A DNA stretch of 64,000 nt from Anastatus disparis. Lineage: Eukaryota > Arthropoda > Insecta > Hymenoptera > Eupelmidae. The position numbers and the translations under genes are program-made. A model generated the notes under the pieces. It ran no database searches and had not been told where the DNA came from. It saw only the letters and a program-made list of their open reading frames with translations. The DNA is taken from assembly GCA_017163975.1 (NCBI GenBank), contig JAFFSR010000087.1:1451720-1515719 (forward strand), in the 5' to 3' direction. Shown here one piece after another: positions 12,451 through 23,667 of this stretch. Every line of letters begins with the position of its first letter. Position 1 is the first letter of the stretch.

Positions 12451-12540
12451 CTGTAATTTTTATTTTTTCATATTTAGCTTTTATTTTTTAATATGTTTTT
12501 TTTTTATTTTTCATCTCATTTAAAATAATAATTATTCTTT

Positions 12541-13331
12541 TCTAATATGTCCTGTCGCTCGTACAGGCGCATTAGCTTTTATTTTACAACAATATATCAT
12601 AAAATATTCACATTTTTCCGCTCATGCCGATAAATACGATTTTTATTTTTATTTTTATTTGCTAATATGTCCTGTCGCTCGTACAGGCGCGTTAGCTTTA
12701 TTTTTCAACAAATATATATAAATACCCATGTCCTGCCGCTCGTGCAGGCGCATTTGGATTTTTCTTTTCTAATATGTCCTGTCGCTCGTATAGGCGCATT
12801 AGCTTTACTTATCAATTACCATATATACGTATAAATATCCACGTCCAGACGCTCGTGCAGGCGCTTGGGATTTATCTTTTGCTAATATGTCCTGTCACTC
12901 TTACAGGTGCATTACCCTGGTGAAAAAAATCAGGTGATTTATCATGCCAAAACATCATGTAACAATTTTGTTGGTCTTTACACATTTTAAACCATGCTTA
13001 GTCAATTTAGAACAATTTTTGAAAAATTTTTGAAATTTTTGAACTTAGAAATTTTTTCGTGATTTAGTCAAAATTTTTCTAAGACCAAATTATCTAAAAA
13101 ATTTTCTAAGTTCAAAATTTTCTAAAATTTTCAAAAATTGTTCTAAATTGACTAAGCATGGTTTAAAATGTGTAAAGACCAACAAAATTGTTACATGATG
13201 TTTTGGCATGATAAATCACCTGATAAATCAGGTGATTTATCACCTGATTTTTTTTAATAGGGTTAGCTTTTATTTGTTAATAATACAAATATATAAAATT
13301 CCTCGTCCTGCCGCTCGTGCAGGCGCATAAG
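12541..13331. repeat. ~111-bp minisatellite of double hairpins inside DIRS
   Basis: Four or so units, each with two short hairpins. Type A is a core CCTGTCGCTCGTACAGG flanked by CTAATATG and CGCATTAG, at 12542, 12662, 12770 and 12882. Type B is CCTGCCGCTCGTGCAGG, at 12727, 12838 and 13302, with a degenerate form near 12605. After removal of the 348-bp MITE at 12915-13262 the spacing stays near 111 bp. The array lies between two gag segments and between a GTAAGT and an AATTACAG on the minus strand, so it may be an intron or an expanded 5' element region. Confidence 0.8.
12915..13262. mobile_element. 348-bp fold-back MITE in the DIRS minisatellite
   Basis: Long inverted arms (for example ATCATGCCAAAACATCATG at 12940 and its inverse near 13200). 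Left end CCCTGGTG, right end ATAGGG, flanked by TTA on each side (12912-12914 and 13263-13265). The uninterrupted minisatellite motif reads GCATTAGC, so TTA is a true target duplication. Confidence 0.8.
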
Positions 13332-13395
13332 AAAAAACCAATAATAACTTTTAAGTGATTTGATTAGACTTTTTTGACATATAATCTTTAACTTA

Positions 13396-13610
13396 CTTAT
13401 ATCTTTAGCCTTTTGCATAGAATCCGGCAAGTCGTATTCGTCACTCGTAAAACTGCTACTTGAAGCGTTGCTCATTTCCTCAATCTTTTCTTGTTCTTTT
13501 GTAAACTCTGCTAATTGACCTTTCAAATCTAAAATCTCAGCATAAAGCTCGTCTACAGTTGGCTCAGTTGCCTTTATTTTATTCGTTTTACTTCTGAGAG
13601 GTTAACTTCA
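13396..13610 (-). pseudogene. DIRS gag N-terminal segment (coiled coil)
   Basis: Minus-strand reading VDELYAEILDLKGQLAEF continues into KEQEKIEEM, a coiled-coil start common in DIRS gag proteins, followed by a serine-rich stretch. A GTAAGT donor-like site lies at about 13396 after MQKAKDI. The link to the downstream gag part by splicing is inferred, not shown. Confidence 0.5.
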
Positions 13611-14120
13611 CTCAAAACGTGCTTCTTCTAGCGCACAGCGAAAAAGAATGACAGAAGTGACGGTGAGACGCGAAAGAGAGGCGCGCTCACGGACAAAAAT
13701 TTTGCATCTCACTCTAAAATGCTGTGACACCTAACGGGGCGGGAGGGGAACTACACATGTAATCTCGAGAACGAGGCCGAAATATAATACAATTTATGGG
13801 CATTTTTAATAGTAATATTGGCTAATAAATAGTCAATTTTTGCAGAGCCTTCATTTTTTGTATAGACGAAAAATGCTAATAGAAATATGTTGGCCATAAA
13901 GTGGGCATTTTAAGTACCTAGAAATATTTTAGCCTATAAATCCAATAGATCGTTTCATCCGTGTTTAAATTATAAAATATATGTTAAATGAATAAAAAAA
14001 AATGAAAAAATAAATTGTCTCAAACACAAATAATTATAGAGATTTAATTATGAGTATTTTTTCTGTTTCTATGGTTCACATTTTAATCTTCGAAAATGCG
14101 TGTAACATGTTAATGGTCTA

Positions 14121-14227
14121 GGGTATGAGTCCCGGTCACTGTGCCTGAATCTAATTTTGTGTTTTCCATTTAAAATACATGTAAAGCACAGAATAAGGTT
14201 CAGGCACAGTAACCGGGACTCATACCC
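14121..14227. mobile_element. 107-bp fold-back element inside the CCTGGTA MITE
   Basis: Inverted ends GGGTATGAGTCCCGG / CCGGGACTCATACCC flanked by TA on both sides. The other MITE copy (46414-46913) lacks it and shows the related uninterrupted sequence. Confidence 0.75.
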
Positions 14228-14351
14228 TATAGGTTAAAAAAAAACGTTTCATATTGGTTAAACTAATGGCCATAGAAAATGCTCATTTTCAGCTCTTCAT
14301 TTCAAGCAATGGCCATAAAATGGTAAAAAAAGCGTTTCATTTTCTACCAGG

Positions 14352-14608
14352 ACTCATATGAATAAAATAAATTTATTAATAATACTAAAACTTTTCTCTT
14401 TTATAAAATTTGAAATATTCAGTAAATCGCATCTTTTTCTTTTGCACTTAAATTTCAGTAAAACTATATTTCAAATGATCGGTAATTTCTGATTTATTGT
14501 TTCTCATAAAAATATAATCATATTTTCTTTAAAGATTAAATAAAACCTTTTTTTCTTTTAATAAACATTTTTCATAATTAATACGTATTTCATCTCTCTA
14601 TGTTATTA
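14352..14608. other. AT-rich stretch, no gene seen
   Basis: No coding or repeat structure recognised. Confidence 0.4.
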
Positions 14609-15062
14609 AAAATATATCACCGCTGTCGACGCTGTCGCCGTCTGAAATATGCCACTCATTTTTGGCTCCTCATTTTATAACCTTCATTTAGCAAAAATTA
14701 AGCTAAAATTTTGCTAAAATTCAGCTAAAATCAGCTAAAAGTCAGCTAAAATTTAGCTAAAATCAACTAAAAGTCAGCTAAAATTTAGATGAAGTTAGCT
14801 ATAATTTAGCTGAAAGCAAGCTAAAAGTCAGCAAAAAGTTACCTATAAGTTAGTTATAAGTTAGCTAACAGACAGCTAAAATTTATAGTAATTTTAAGCA
14901 ATTTTAGGTTAATATTGATATGTTTTCAACTGAATTTTAGCTGCATTTTAGATCTATTTATATCATATTTTCTTTATACTATTGAAAGTATATCGCCGCT
15001 GTCATCGCTGTTATCATCAGAAATGTGCCCCTCATTTTTGGACCTACATTACAGCGTTAAAT
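14609..15062. repeat. degenerate AGCTAAAA minisatellite between two 75-bp direct repeats
   Basis: About twenty degenerate copies of an AGCTAAAAGTC-like unit fill 14693-14930. They are bracketed by direct repeats of about 75 bp at 14612-14685 and 14990-15060 (CACCGCTGTC...CTCATTTTTGG). The larger unit is therefore about 380 bp long. Confidence 0.7.
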
Positions 15063-15195
15063 TTAACTGGATTTAAGCTTGTAATTATCGAGAAAATAAT
15101 TTAATTAAGCTATATTTGAGCTTTAAAATAACTGAAAATTAGCTGATTTCAAGCTTGTAGTCAACTTGGCAATAGCTAATTTTAAGTTTTGTATA

Positions 15196-15662
15196 CACTG
15201 AGAAAAAATCATAGTTAGCTTTACTACGTTTAGAAGGATGAGATTTACCAATGTACTGTTTCTCTGTTTTACTACAACACCATAGTAAATACAACTAGAT
15301 TCTCGAGTAGGCATTTAGTAGCACATGGTGAATAGATCCTAACCTCAAAAGCTACACAGTAAATAATACTTTTAATTTGCTTATTATTTAGAATTTACAA
15401 ACGTAAATAGATAAAATAAGATGAATAGATAAAATAACAAGAACCAACGAGACTCAGAAAGACTTAAAAGTCTTAAAACTTTGATTAGTATAGTTTAAAA
15501 AAAAAGTTAAAATACTTATAAAGACTTTAGTAATTCCTACTATGTTGCATCTAATAAATGCTACTAATGAAAAAGTTTAGGCTGACTATATATTGACTAC
15601 TAGAATAAAATGGTTGTGGCTACCAGAGAAAAAAATAGAGTTAACTCTGTTTTTTCTCAGTG
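15196..15662. mobile_element. 467-bp MITE with CACTGAGAAAAAA ends
   Basis: Terminal inverted repeats CACTGAGAAAAAA / TTTTTTCTCAGTG with TA (or TATA) on each flank, as for Tc1/mariner-type elements. No ORF. Confidence 0.75.
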
Positions 15663-17382
15663 TATAACGATATATGATAACATGTAAGTTTAAGATTTAT
15701 AATAGATGAAAAATAGGTAACAATATTTTTTATTAGCTAATTATCCTGTAATCATCGTGAAGTTCAATCATATAAATAATTATTAATTTTACGATTTTAT
15801 TTAAAGTATAGGGTTGAAAATATCATTTTGAAAAAGCTGAATTGAAGTTTAATAATTAAATGATTAAATTTAAATTTTGTTTAATCAAAATCAAACACTT
15901 AAATATAGTCTTTATAAATTTAATTAAATTTTTATTTCATTTGTTAAAAAAATACCGACATTACAGTTTTACAAATTTTTTATTCTTAATCCAAAAATGT
16001 TTCAAATATCTCTTTATTACTGCCTTTCATTTTGAGTAAATCATAGTAAGATTATTACAATTATATTTCTACATATTTCTTTTAAAATTGCTAATTCTTG
16101 GATATTTTTTGAAAATTATAAAAGCAAGATGGGAGTTGGCGCGCTTGCGCGCAGTGGGCTTTCCCCCTACATGGAGAGACTTTTGTCACAATAAATGTGG
16201 TGCGCGCTACGTTCTAAAAAATAATGCGTATGCTCACCGTGGTGGCGTGCGTGTGCTGCAAACTATAGTGCGCGCATGACAAACTCTTTACTTTGCATCA
16301 GAAAATGTGATGCATACTCTTCACAAAATGTGAGGCACAACAGATCCAAAAACATAGATAAGCTTCGCCTTGATATTTGTTGTGCGTGTTTCAAAAAAAA
16401 ATCATGCATGCGAGCCACCTGTGGTGCGTTTTTAAAACGCATTAACTTTCATTATGCAAAAGTCTCTCTGTGTAGTAACTGATAAAAATCATCTCTTTTA
16501 ATAAAACGTATAATTCTTTTAATTAATAAATTATAGAATATTAAGCTAATAATTTTTTCTATCAATTTATAATAATAATTCAGTAATATATTTACTAAAT
16601 CTTACAAAATAATCTATTAAAAAAATATATACTTATAACTAAAGTAAAGCGAATAATCGACGGTACAGAGTATCTCTCATCCCTTTCCTTGTAACATAAT
16701 AATGCACCTTCTCTTTCTCGAATAATAGATGTGACCACTTGACATCTTGTTAACACGCTCTTTTAGTATTGATTCCATTCCATTTTTAAATAATTAAGTT
16801 TAGTTAAATTTTATATGAATATAATCTAAAAATTTCTAAACGCTCAGTATATTATACATCTATAATACAGCTTTAAATAACATTTTGTCTTTCCTTTCTC
16901 TAAGTTAATCTATGAAATTAATTAAATTAATTACAAACTTTCATCTGATTACAGAAAACATTAAACAAATTTTTTTTTATAAAAAAATTTTTTTAAGCTT
17001 AACAATCTTTCACTTTATTCTATAATTTATTAACAATTAATAAAATATAATCGGTTAAATTTAAAATCCAGAAAACGAGAAAAAAGTTACCCGACATATC
17101 AATTATTTTTTCTCATAACTAAACTAAAACATCAAAATTTCTTCTTAAGAAAAAATTTTTTTGCCTTTTTTGGCAGGGTGAGGTTTATGCATATAACAAT
17201 CATGCACGATTTTATGGTTCAACAAATATTTTTGAATAACCATTTTGCACATGGTTTTTTTAGTTCATTATTATTAATTAATATTTTGAGAACAATTATT
17301 TTATCTACGTATTATGTTTTAAAAATTTTAAACATCAATTCGATAAACTTTGCTATGTCATCATCATTTAAATTATTAAATT
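15663..17382. other. AT-rich stretch with F4 fragment and a small GC-rich island
   Basis: Near 15950 a short piece (ACCGACATTACAGTTTT) matches the end of TTAA family F4. A patch at 16130-16470 is richer in G+C and in GCGCGC-type words. Its open frames (16088-16279, 16276-16482) show no domain. The rest holds nothing supportable. Confidence 0.4.
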
Positions 17383-17766
17383 TTAAGAAGGGGCCGAACT
17401 ATCTGTCTTTGTCTAATAGCGTTTTTCATCATTTATGTAAACACTTCCGGTATAACAAGAAAAAAATAGCAGCCCCCGCTAGATATTAGTATAATAAGTA
17501 AATTTTGTAATAACAACCAAATTTTTTTACTGCGTAGTTTTTGAATAATTAGAGACCTACCAAAAAAAGATAGGTTATATTCTAGATTGATAGTAGGTCT
17601 CTAATTAGTCAAAAACTATTTGGTAAAAAATTTGATTATTATTACAAAATTTACTAATTATACTAATATCTAGCGGGGGCTGCTATTTTTTTCTTGTTAT
17701 AAAGGATAGTGTTTATATAAATAATGAAAAACGCTATTAGACAGAGATAGTTCGACCCCTTCTTAA
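17383..17766. mobile_element. TTAA fold-back MITE, family F2 (intact 384-bp copy)
   Basis: TTAA at each end; inverted termini TTAAGAAGGGGCCGAACTAT and its complement; arms carry ATAGCAGCCCCCGCTAGAT and TAGGTCTCTAAT in inverse orientation. This intact copy is the template for recognising the copy broken into four pieces over 36507-43472. Confidence 0.9.
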
Positions 17767-18420
17767 CTCTAATAAATTTGTAAAATTTACAAAATTTTAT
17801 TATTCTTAATTTTGTATTATTCATAAATTTTTATGTTAAAATTTTAACTTTGAACAGTACACAAAATGTTTGTAAATTTTAGCACAAAAAAATTTGTGTT
17901 TCATCTGTAACATTTATGTGTATTAAAATTACAAATTTTTTTTCACAGCGTATACTGCGATTTTTATGTTTATAGACATTCTATAATTTTAGATAGATAA
18001 GCATTTATTCGTATAGGTATACAAAAAGGCGTATAACACAATGTGTAATTATAAATATTGCACTTAAATACAGATATCACAATCAAATAACTAGTCCTAA
18101 TTATACTCAAAAAGTAAGTCACTATGAAAAGCGATATCACAGAATAATATAAACAAAGATAAAATAATAAAAATACACGCAACAATACAATAAATTAAAA
18201 ACAGTCATTCCTTATCCATCAGTCAAAATGTTAAAATTAAAGTTTAAAAGTAAATAACAATATTTAAAATAAGACAATAAAAAGCGTATGCAAAAGCATA
18301 CGACGCAGTCAATACAATAAAATGAAATCATTCACTTACCAGTCAAACAATAAATACATTCACACCTTAAGCCTATATATGGGATATTACAAGAATAAAT
18401 TGACATATAAATTAAAAATA
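17767..18420. other. AT-rich stretch, no gene seen; may include 3' UTR of the adjacent LINE fragment
   Basis: No domain in the short open frames. The part next to 18420 could be the 3' UTR of the minus-strand LINE fragment. Confidence 0.35.
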
Positions 18421-18722
18421 TTGAATTCAATCGAGGTCGAGCAAGTACCCCCTCACTGCCGATTTGAATCTGCTGAGAGATGGAAGATGTTTAATCTCAG
18501 CAGGCAGGGAGTTCCAAAAATGCGCACCTTGAACTCTGAAGGAATTCCTGCAAGTTTTAGTACGCATAAAGGGCACCGCTAGCTCCTTAATCTCTCTTCT
18601 AGTAGCCGCCCTAGGTACACATCTAGCGAAGAGACCCATTAGATGCTCCGGAGTATTCATGCGTACGATTTTGTACATAAGTACGGCCAAAAAATACTGT
18701 CTCCTCGAATCAGTACATAATT
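18421..18722 (-). pseudogene. 5'-truncated LINE, C-terminal end of RT ORF2
   Basis: The minus-strand frame reads DSRRQYFLAVLMYKIV near its start and ends with FRVQGAHFWNSLPAEIKHLP and RFKSAVRGYLLDLD. This is the classic C-terminus of Jockey/CR1-type ORF2 proteins ('WNSLP...FK..L..YL'). Upstream similarity stops near 18722, so this is an ordinary 5'-truncated dead copy, too short to assign to the LINE at 1-3960. Confidence 0.85.
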
Positions 18723-19065
18723 AATTTTTTTAATTTTTAATTAATGAGTAGAACAAAAAAATTATATTATTTTTGCGAAAAATACAAATTATTTTTTCTC
18801 ATTTTGTTATCATTTTTTTTTATATATGAATTGTTATTTGTATTTATTTGTGGCTAAAATATATAATTCTTGGTTAACATTAACTAATAGTTCGTATTTA
18901 CTATCAAATTGCATGTTCATAATAAAAGGAACATAATGTTAATATTTACCCAACATATGGGGTAAAAATTAACATGGAAATTTTTTAAATAAATTTCCAC
19001 CCAAAAAAAATCTATTGATGATTTTTAAAAAAATCTTGTACGAAATCATAACTGATAGCTTACAC
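18723..19065. other. AT-rich stretch, no gene seen
   Basis: No coding or repeat structure recognised. Confidence 0.4.
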
Positions 19066-22060
19066 TTACATATAAAATAGGCTGTATGATTAAGATGTTG
19101 TATGAAAAAAATTTTTTTAATCCATTGTATCCGTCATTTGGAAAGAGAAAAAATAAGGGACACGTATTTTTTTTTTTACCATAAAAATGAAAACTCAAAG
19201 AGATAGAAGCAGTTGAAAATTGGTGTGACGTCACGAGTACAGGTGAACTCCCCACACAGCATGTAAGCTTCCTGGAAGCTTCCTGGAAGCTTCCCGGAAG
19301 ATGTGGAAGAAAGGTTGAAAGCTTTAAGGAAGTTTCCAGTGGAAACTTCCCGGAAGATGGATATGTCCTCGATCAGGAGTCTTCCGTAAGTCTTTCATGG
19401 AATATTTCAGTGAAAGCTCACTGGAAGCCTCCGTAAGTCCTTCATGGAATATTGCAGTGGAAGCTTACTGGAAGCTTCCGTAAATTATACATGGAATATT
19501 TCAATAGAAGCTTACCGACAGCTTCCGTAAATTATTCATGAAACATTTCAGTGAAAACTTACTGGAAGCCTCCGTAAATCTTTCATGGAATATTTCAGTG
19601 GAAGCTTACTCGAAGCTTCCGTACATCATTCCTGAAATATTTCAGTGAAAGTTTCCAGGAAGCTTCGGTAAGTTTTTTGTTGAAAATTTCAGTGGAATAT
19701 TACTGTAAGCTTCCTATAAGATAACGTGGAAGATTTAATTCACTGCAGAAAAAACATTGGAAGCTTCCAGGAAGTTTACCGGAAGCTTCCGTAAACTTTT
19801 CATGGAATATTTCAGTAAAGGTAACTGAAAGCCTCCATAAATTATTAATGAAATATTTCAGTGAAATATTAAATAAGTGATGAACTAATATTTCTTTGAA
19901 ATATTTCAGTTTATGAATATTAAATAATTCATTGAAATATTTCTGTAATAGTATTGGAACATTTCATATTTTATTTCAAAAAAATTTTTGAATCTGACAC
20001 TGAAATATTCAAGTAAGTTGTTACATTATTTGAAAAATATTTCATGAAGTATTTGAAAAAATGTTTGAACATAACACTGAAATATTGAAGAAATATTACT
20101 GCACCATTTCTTAAAATATTTTAAATCAATACTGCGTAAATTTTTCAAGAAATATTTCATGAAATATTTCTGTAATATTCCAGAAATATTTCATGAAGTA
20201 TTCCCAAAAATTTATGAATATAACAGTAAAATATTAGAGAAATATTGTCTAAATATTTGTAGTTATCTTGCGTGCGTAGCAATTCTTCCATCTTGCCAGC
20301 AGGTGGCTACTTGATTATGTTTTCATGTGATGATAATGCGGCTGGCAAACTCTCGCAAGTGATGGGACATTCTCTCGTTTAGCATATAAGACCGAAAATT
20401 CTTGATACAAATAAATAAGCGCTTAAATTCTGAATAACAAATAAATATATAGGTATCTAATATGGTTTGAGATGCAACTCTTACAAAATCAAAAATAATA
20501 TCTGATAAAATCTTTCACCAACATTATTTTAGATATATTTTAAACAAGATTTTAAAAATATTTCAGAAACATTTCTTGAAACATTCATATTTTTCCATGA
20601 ATCTTTCGGTCAAATGTTGCTGCAATCTTTCAACAATATTACAAATTAATATTTCACAAAATCATGAAAGAATGTTACAGAAACATTACATGAAATATTT
20701 CAAACCAATCTTCTAGGCGGACATATCAATATTTCAGAAACATTTCATATCATTTTTTCTGTTTTATTCCGAATCTTTCAATGAAATATTTCAGAAGTAT
20801 TTCAGAAATATTTCATGCTACGTGGGAAGTTATATAAAAAAGGACGTCATTGTTATTAAAAAATGATGTCATTTTTCGTTAACATTTAACATACTAAACG
20901 ACGTCATTTTTCGTCCTAATCCCTAACATACTAAATGACGTTATTTTAAACGCCTTTTGGTGTGTCAAGTAATGTATTGGGAAAATATCGTCATTAGATA
21001 TAATAATAAAAAATTTGAATGAAAAAGGACTTGTTTTTTGTTATTGCAATAAAGTCATTTTCGTTAAAAAAATTACCTCATTTTTATAACAATTATCTCA
21101 TTTTTATAAAAATTTTTTTTTGGTGTAGCTATAGCGTCATTAACATTGTTTTTTATTAACTTACAAACGAGGATAAGCCATATTTATGAGTGCTGGTGTA
21201 ATATCCGTTTTACATTCATTCAAAATAATAATTCCTGATTCATTAGTCTACTGATGTGATCTTCCATGAAATGTTTACAAAAGCTTCCTGAAGCCTTCGG
21301 CCCGAATATTTCAGTCAAAAATTGCCAACATTTAGCTGCAAGGTAAATGCAGTCTTCCTTAGAGCTTCCTTGGGTCTTTCCCTGCAATAATTGATCAATC
21401 TTCCAACAGAATCTTCCTTACAAGGTTTACGGAAGCTTCCAGAATACTCGAACCGGAATATTTCAGTGAAAATCTTCAATATTTCGCTGAAAGGTAAATG
21501 GAGTCTTCCATGAAATCTTTTGGTGCAATGATTCATCAATCTTCCAACGGAATCTTCCTTGGAAGGTTTACGGAAACTTCCAGGAGACTTAAGTCGGAAT
21601 ATTCCAGTGAAAATTCCGAACATTTCCCCGAAAGGAAAACGGAGTCTTCTATAAAGCTTCCATGAAATCTTTCGGTGCAATGATTCATCAATCTTTCAAC
21701 GGAATCTTCCTCGGAAGGTTTACGGAGGCTTCCAGGGGTTCTTCGTAGAAAGTTTCCTTTGCAATATTTCAGGAAAATTTCTGTTTTCTTCCATAAAGCT
21801 TCCATACATATTTCAATGAACTATTCCATTGGAATATTTCGGAATATTCCAATGATATCTTTCATGCTGTGTGGGTCATAACGTCATGTACATAGGCGCT
21901 TTATCTATATATATCAAAATTGTATCAACTTATACTGACTATAACTTTTGTAATTCGTCATATTTTAAAAAACGAAAAAATACGGGTCTTTTATTTTTTC
22001 GTATTCTACCTGACGGATATAATGCTTTTTTTCATGCAAGGTCCCAATTAAATAATACTG
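19066..22060. mobile_element. decayed fold-back element split by the CCCACACAGCATG element
   Basis: Flanks of the inner element are inverse of one another: 19110-19250 (TTGTATCCGTCA, AATAAGGGACACGTATTTTT, GTGACGTCACGAGTACAG) resembles the complement of 21876-22030. Divergence is considerable and the outer ends are not resolved. Confidence 0.4.
19251..21875. mobile_element. 2.6-kb non-autonomous element of GGAATATTTC/GGAAGCTTCC repeats (copy 1)
   Basis: Ends CCCACACAGCATG / CATGCTGTGTGGG, flanked by TC at 19249-19250 and 21876-21877 (2-bp target duplication). The left third is a degenerate array of units of about 58 bp containing TTCATGGAATATTTCAGTGG and GGAAGCTTCCGTAAA. The right third has units of about 145 bp beginning CAATCTTCCAACRGAATC (21395, 21537, 21688). 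The middle has AT-rich ATATTTCA repeats and a short unrelated block (20270-20400). Open frames such as 21315-21680 and 21536-21805 are products of the repeats. The superfamily is unknown; 2-bp duplications occur in CACTA-like elements. Confidence 0.75.
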
Positions 22061-22353
22061 AGATAAAAAAAGAGATGTTTTTTCAAAAAATGTTGATACT
22101 AGCCCCGGTCTCCCTTACTTTTACTTATAAAATCTTATAAAGAAAATCGCGTCTTCTCGACATAATGCTCAAAAGAAAAATAATCAAATCCAATTTATAA
22201 GCACACATTTTTTTTAACAAATAAGTGTAAAAAATCTTTATTATATATTTTTATTTTCATTTTTATTCTCATGTTATGATGGAAAAAAATTTATAATTTT
22301 CACAATGGAAAGATTTTGGTTTCCACTTTTATAAAATCTATGTTAAGATCTTA
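22061..22353. other. AT-rich stretch, nothing seen
   Basis: No supportable feature. Confidence 0.4.
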
Positions 22354-22817
22354 TTAAACTGTTAGTTCGAACATTGAATCGCTATGCTAATTTATTAAAA
22401 CAAAATAACTCACTAGGGATGTCAGAGATGTTGGAATCGATTATTGCTTTTTTTATCTGATCGATATCTCTTTTAATTGACTATTTAGACAAATATAATG
22501 ACTTGTCCGCGCTCAAGCTAAATTAATTCAATCATTTTTGTTGAAAAAAAAAATACTTAAACTTGTTATTTTTTCATGAACTTTCAATGAAAATTAGATG
22601 TCAAGATCGATAAACCTAACTTTAAAATACTATACATTAAAAGTTTGTTCATAACTTTTTATGTGTAATATTTTAATAAATTTTTTGAGTTGTCCACTCA
22701 GAATTAATTCTATATATTTTCTTTCTGTAATGAAAGAATATGATTTGATGCACCGTTTACTCATGAACTTTGAATAAAAATATCATTAGGAGGGGATAAC
22801 TACGATATCCTCTTTAA
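22354..22817. mobile_element. TTAA element, family F9 (copy 1)
   Basis: Diverged direct copy of 22814-23281, sharing segments such as ATATAATGACTTGTCCGC and GAGTTGTCC. Its right end shares TTAA 22814-22817 with the next copy. The left limit is a guess. Confidence 0.55.
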
Positions 22818-23281
22818 GGATACCGTCCACCCAAAAAATCGATCGAAAATTTTGAAATTTTCAGTTTTTAGATTATTAACGTCGGAGCTGCAGCAATCAA
22901 GTTTTGCTTTTTTTATTTTATCAATATCTTTTTAAATTCTTAAATTAAACAAATATAATGACTTGTCCGCACTAAAGCTATATTTATACAATAATTTTTG
23001 TTAGAATAAAAAATCATTTGGACTTGTTATTTTTTTATGAGCTTTGATTGGAAATCAGATATCAAACTCGACAAACCTAACCTTAAAATACGAAATATTG
23101 AAAGTTTTTATTATAACTTTGTATGTATTATATTTTGGTGGATTTCTTGAGTTGTCCGCATTAGAGTTTAATCTTACAAATTTTTTCTTTGTAGCAAAGA
23201 AACTCGATTAAACGCATCGTTTATTCATAAGTTAAGATTGCAAATATTATTAGAAGGCGGACAGCTTCGTCATGCTCTTAA
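22814..23281. mobile_element. TTAA element, family F9 (copy 2)
   Basis: TTAA at 22814-22817 and 23278-23281. Ends TTAAGGATACCGTCC and GGCGGACAGC...GCTCTTAA. An inverted third copy lies at 27100-27510, and a fragment with its GACGGTATCCTTAA end lies at about 35206-35219. Confidence 0.7.
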
Positions 23282-23492
23282 GAATTTTCATTCTGTAGGT
23301 AAATACCTACAAGAAAAATCATATTATATGTCCTAAGAATTATTTTTTCAGTCACTATTCTACAAAAACAAAAAATCAATATTTTATTGATATTGTTATT
23401 TCACGGCAATATTGTTGCAAACGAAAATAATTTTAAATAATTTTTACTTTTATGTAATATGTAATATTCAACTTCATACACGTAGAAAGTAT

Positions 23493-23496
<4 letters not shown>

Positions 23497-23555
<59 letters not shown>
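23497..23555. repeat. (AT)n microsatellite
   Basis: About 59 bp of alternating AT next to the left edge of the fold-back at 23556. Confidence 0.95.
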
Positions 23556-23563
<8 letters not shown>

Positions 23564-23667
23564 TTCGTTAAAACTTAATAAAATACTTTTTCTTGGAAAT
23601 AAGATGTAGAAATCACCTGAATTTTTGCAAATTATAATATACTGATTTTTATGCTTACTTGATCGAT

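Larger units (their letters stand above)
8559..13786 (-). mobile_element. DIRS-type tyrosine-recombinase retroelement (decayed)
   Basis: Inverted terminal sequences ATATTTCGGCCT...ACATGTGTAG lie at 8559-8597 and, inverted, at 13750-13786. Between them, on the minus strand in order, are gag, reverse transcriptase, RNase H, a methyltransferase-like domain and a tyrosine recombinase. This set defines DIRS elements, which integrate through a recombinase and a circular DNA intermediate rather than an integrase, and leave no target duplication. Inverted rather than split direct repeats favour DIRS1-like over PAT-like. Frames are interrupted many times, and three smaller insertions lie inside or at the edge, so the copy is dead. 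Confidence 0.85.
8191..14351. mobile_element. 'CCTGGTA' MITE (copy 1), split by a DIRS element
   Basis: The left part, 8191-8228, and the right part, 13787-14351, together reconstruct the same sequence as the uninterrupted 500-bp copy at 46414-46913, read in reverse. Termini are CCCTGGTAGAAAT and TTTCTACCAGG. The break lies inside TATAAT, where 5.55 kb of other DNA has entered. A second, 107-bp insertion sits at 14121-14227. Confidence 0.8.

Noticed and set aside
12541..13331. CRISPR-like spaced repeats
   Set aside because: Units are imperfect hairpins at irregular 43/68-bp spacing inside a eukaryotic retroelement; no unique spacers and no cas genes.
16088..16482. Adjacent frames in a GC-richer island
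   Set aside because: Repeated GCGCGC/GTGCG words rather than protein-like composition; no family recognised.
21315..21805. Overlapping 121- and 89-codon frames
   Set aside because: Products of GGAATCTTCC-type repeats inside a non-autonomous element.
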